Assembly (NCBI RefSeq): GCF_000170895.1
Contig: NZ_ABCS01000098.1
Location: 1 to 35,885 of the forward strand
Origin: Plesiocystis pacifica SIR-1
Lineage (GTDB): Bacteria; Myxococcota_A; Polyangia; Nannocystales; Nannocystaceae
Direction: 5' to 3'
DNA length: 35,885 bases
Position numbers and translations under genes: made by a program. This document shows positions 34,795-35,885 of the stretch, one piece after another (within the stretch, counting starts at the first letter, position 1; every line of letters begins with the position of its first letter). The notes beneath the pieces were generated by a model. That model did no database searches. It had not been told where the DNA came from and saw only the letters and a list, made by a program, of their open reading frames with translations.

Positions 34795-35147
34795 GGTGCT
34801 CGAGCTGCCCCGTGTTGGGGAGGATCCCCAGCCACGAAGGCAGCGCACGTTACCACGAGGCCCCCCTCGCTGGGCGTCGAGAAAGTCGACCGGGCCGCTG
34901 GCTCGGCGAGCTCTGGCTCGGTCTGCAGCGTCGCCGACTCGCCCTGCGATCGACCGGCTCGCGCGGGTCGATCGCTCGTCGATGGTTTGTCGATCCGGAC
35001 CACACCTCGCGTCCCGACTAAGCCAGCCCCGAGCCTGGAGGCACCGACTGCGGCAAGCTCGCGTCCGCCTCGAACGAGCGGCGACTCACGGCCCGAAGGG
35101 GCTCACAGCGGCCTCCATCACGTCCAGCGAGGGTCCTGGCGTTTGCA
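34795..35147. other. 353-base divergent intergenic region
   Basis: Lies between the giant TPR gene (leftward) and the M16 peptidase gene (rightward) and must hold both promoters. TGGGGA (34816-34821) and TCCCCA (34825-34830) form a small hairpin in the likely TPR leader, and TAACGT (rc of 34848-34853) is a possible -10 for that gene. No gene or RNA is recognised in it. Confidence 0.45.
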
Positions 35148-35885
35148 ATGGAGGCCCGGACAAGTAGCCTGCACAGACGCCCGCGCAGCCCGGGCCGTGG
35201 CCGCCCCGTGCCGACTTCGAATCAACGCCAGAGCCCGCGCGACGCCGCATCGCCCATCTCCCTCCGCTTCGACAACGGAGCGCGCCTGCTGATGATGCCC
35301 GGCCCGCCCCCGGCCCGCGGCGGCCGCGGGGTCGCCTGCGTCCAGCTGTGGATCCACGCCGGAGCCGCGGCCGAGCGCAGCCGCGAACACGGCTGCGCCC
35401 ACCTCTTCGAGCACATGGTGTTCAAGCCCTGGGTCGACGCCGAGGGCCGCAGCCACGACCTCGCCAGCGCCATCGAAGCCCTCGGCGGAGACGTCAACGC
35501 GTTCACGAGTCACGACGAGACCGTGTTCCACGCTACCCTTCCTGGGGACGCCATCGAGGAAGCCCTCGCCATCTTGCTCCCCGCGGTGACCAGCCGGCCC
35601 ATCGATCCCGCCCTCCTCGACCGGGAAAAGCAGGTCGTCATCGAGGAGATCCACCAGTACGAGGACGACCCGGCGGCGCGGAGCATCCAGGCCCTGATGG
35701 CCGACCTCTACGGCGATCACCCCTACGCCCGCCCGGTCCTCGGCGAGCTCGAGGAGCTCCAGGCCCTGACCACGGCGCGCCTGCGCGGGTGGCAGCGTCG
35801 CCAGTGCCGGGGCGAGAGCCTGACCCTCGTGGTCACGGGCTGCGCCGACCCGGGCGCGGTCGAGGCCCAGGCCCGCGCCCTGCTC
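35148..35885 (+). CDS. M16 family zinc metallopeptidase, N-terminal part
   Basis: The gene runs off the right end; 246 codons are visible from ATG 35148. Core features are ISLRFDNGARLLMMPG, then VACVQLWIHAGAAAERSREH, and the inverted zinc motif HLFEHM (His85, Glu88, His89). The distal zinc ligand Glu166 in VVIEEIHQYEDDP is 76 residues after His89, the standard M16 spacing. GGDVNAFTSHDETVFHATLP and LYGDHPYARPVLGELEELQAL are also typical. Members (pitrilysin, PqqL, processing-peptidase type) cut peptides and are often paired with an inactive partner. No signal peptide is visible; the N-terminus is basic and Pro-rich. GTG 35208 is an alternative start nearer the conserved domain. Divergent from the giant TPR gene. 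Confidence 0.88.
   Translation, partial: MEARTSSLHRRPRSPGRGRPVPTSNQRQSPRDAASPISLRFDNGARLLMMPGPPPARGGRGVACVQLWIHAGAAAERSREHGCAHLFEHMVFKPWVDAEGRSHDLASAIEALGGDVNAFTSHDETVFHATLPGDAIEEALAILLPAVTSRPIDPALLDREKQVVIEEIHQYEDDPAARSIQALMADLYGDHPYARPVLGELEELQALTTARLRGWQRRQCRGESLTLVVTGCADPGAVEAQARALL

Noticed and set aside
24229..35292. An open frame of 3687 codons on the plus strand opposite the giant TPR gene
   Set aside because: It mirrors codon bias of the real gene (the antisense of GAG/CTC/GCC-rich codons lacks stops). Its translation is repetitive Leu/Gly/Arg/Asp-rich with no domain, while the minus strand gives regular TPR helices.

Overview
The window is about 36 kb of very GC-rich DNA with strong third-position G/C bias. 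It is most like a myxobacterium of the Nannocystaceae type. The signs are five lipoproteins or lipoprotein-like proteins with long Asp/Glu/Ser/Thr/Gly-rich linkers after the signal peptide, a 3491-residue TPR protein, and start codons that often sit directly downstream of a TANNNN box. This placement is inference; no rRNA or marker gene is present.

Layout. Positions 1-2219 hold the end of a thioredoxin-like gene, a short-chain dehydrogenase and an old-yellow-enzyme-type flavin oxidoreductase, all rightward. Positions 2229-3555 hold two divergent orphan genes. Positions 3683-11866 are mostly envelope and secreted functions: a leucine-rich-repeat lipoprotein, a decayed nitroreductase fragment, an acidic-linker lipoprotein, a radical SAM enzyme, a MlaC-like periplasmic lipid-binding protein, a tRNA-Gln(UUG), a TPR-like lipoprotein, a small hypothetical protein and a von Willebrand A lipoprotein. 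Positions 11946-16805 hold a glutathione S-transferase divergent from a three-gene molybdenum hydroxylase operon. Its FAD subunit keeps the four-cysteine insertion typical of 4-hydroxybenzoyl-CoA reductase.

Positions 16902-20220 look foreign: a 24-bp palindrome followed by two translationally coupled ATPase genes, each with a P-loop domain and a winged-helix-like segment. The C-terminal half of the second gene falls to about 45-50% GC by hand count, against about 73% in the neighbouring operon. This pair is my best candidate for an undescribed system. Positions 20273-22349 hold a small hypothetical gene, a Sir2-like C-terminal remnant fused to an array of hairpin-bearing repeats, and another lipoprotein. 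Positions 22439-34794 hold a 530-residue protein of unknown function and the giant TPR protein, whose central linker carries five copies of an EEVSRVEL motif. Divergent from it, an M16 (HXXEH) zinc peptidase gene runs off the right end.

Few genes form obvious pathways together. The clear operons are SDR-OYE, the hydroxylase operon (2Fe-2S, Mo and FAD subunits, in that order) and the ATPase pair. In at least five genes a TANNNN box ends exactly six bases before the start codon, which suggests leaderless transcription is common here and helped to choose start sites.
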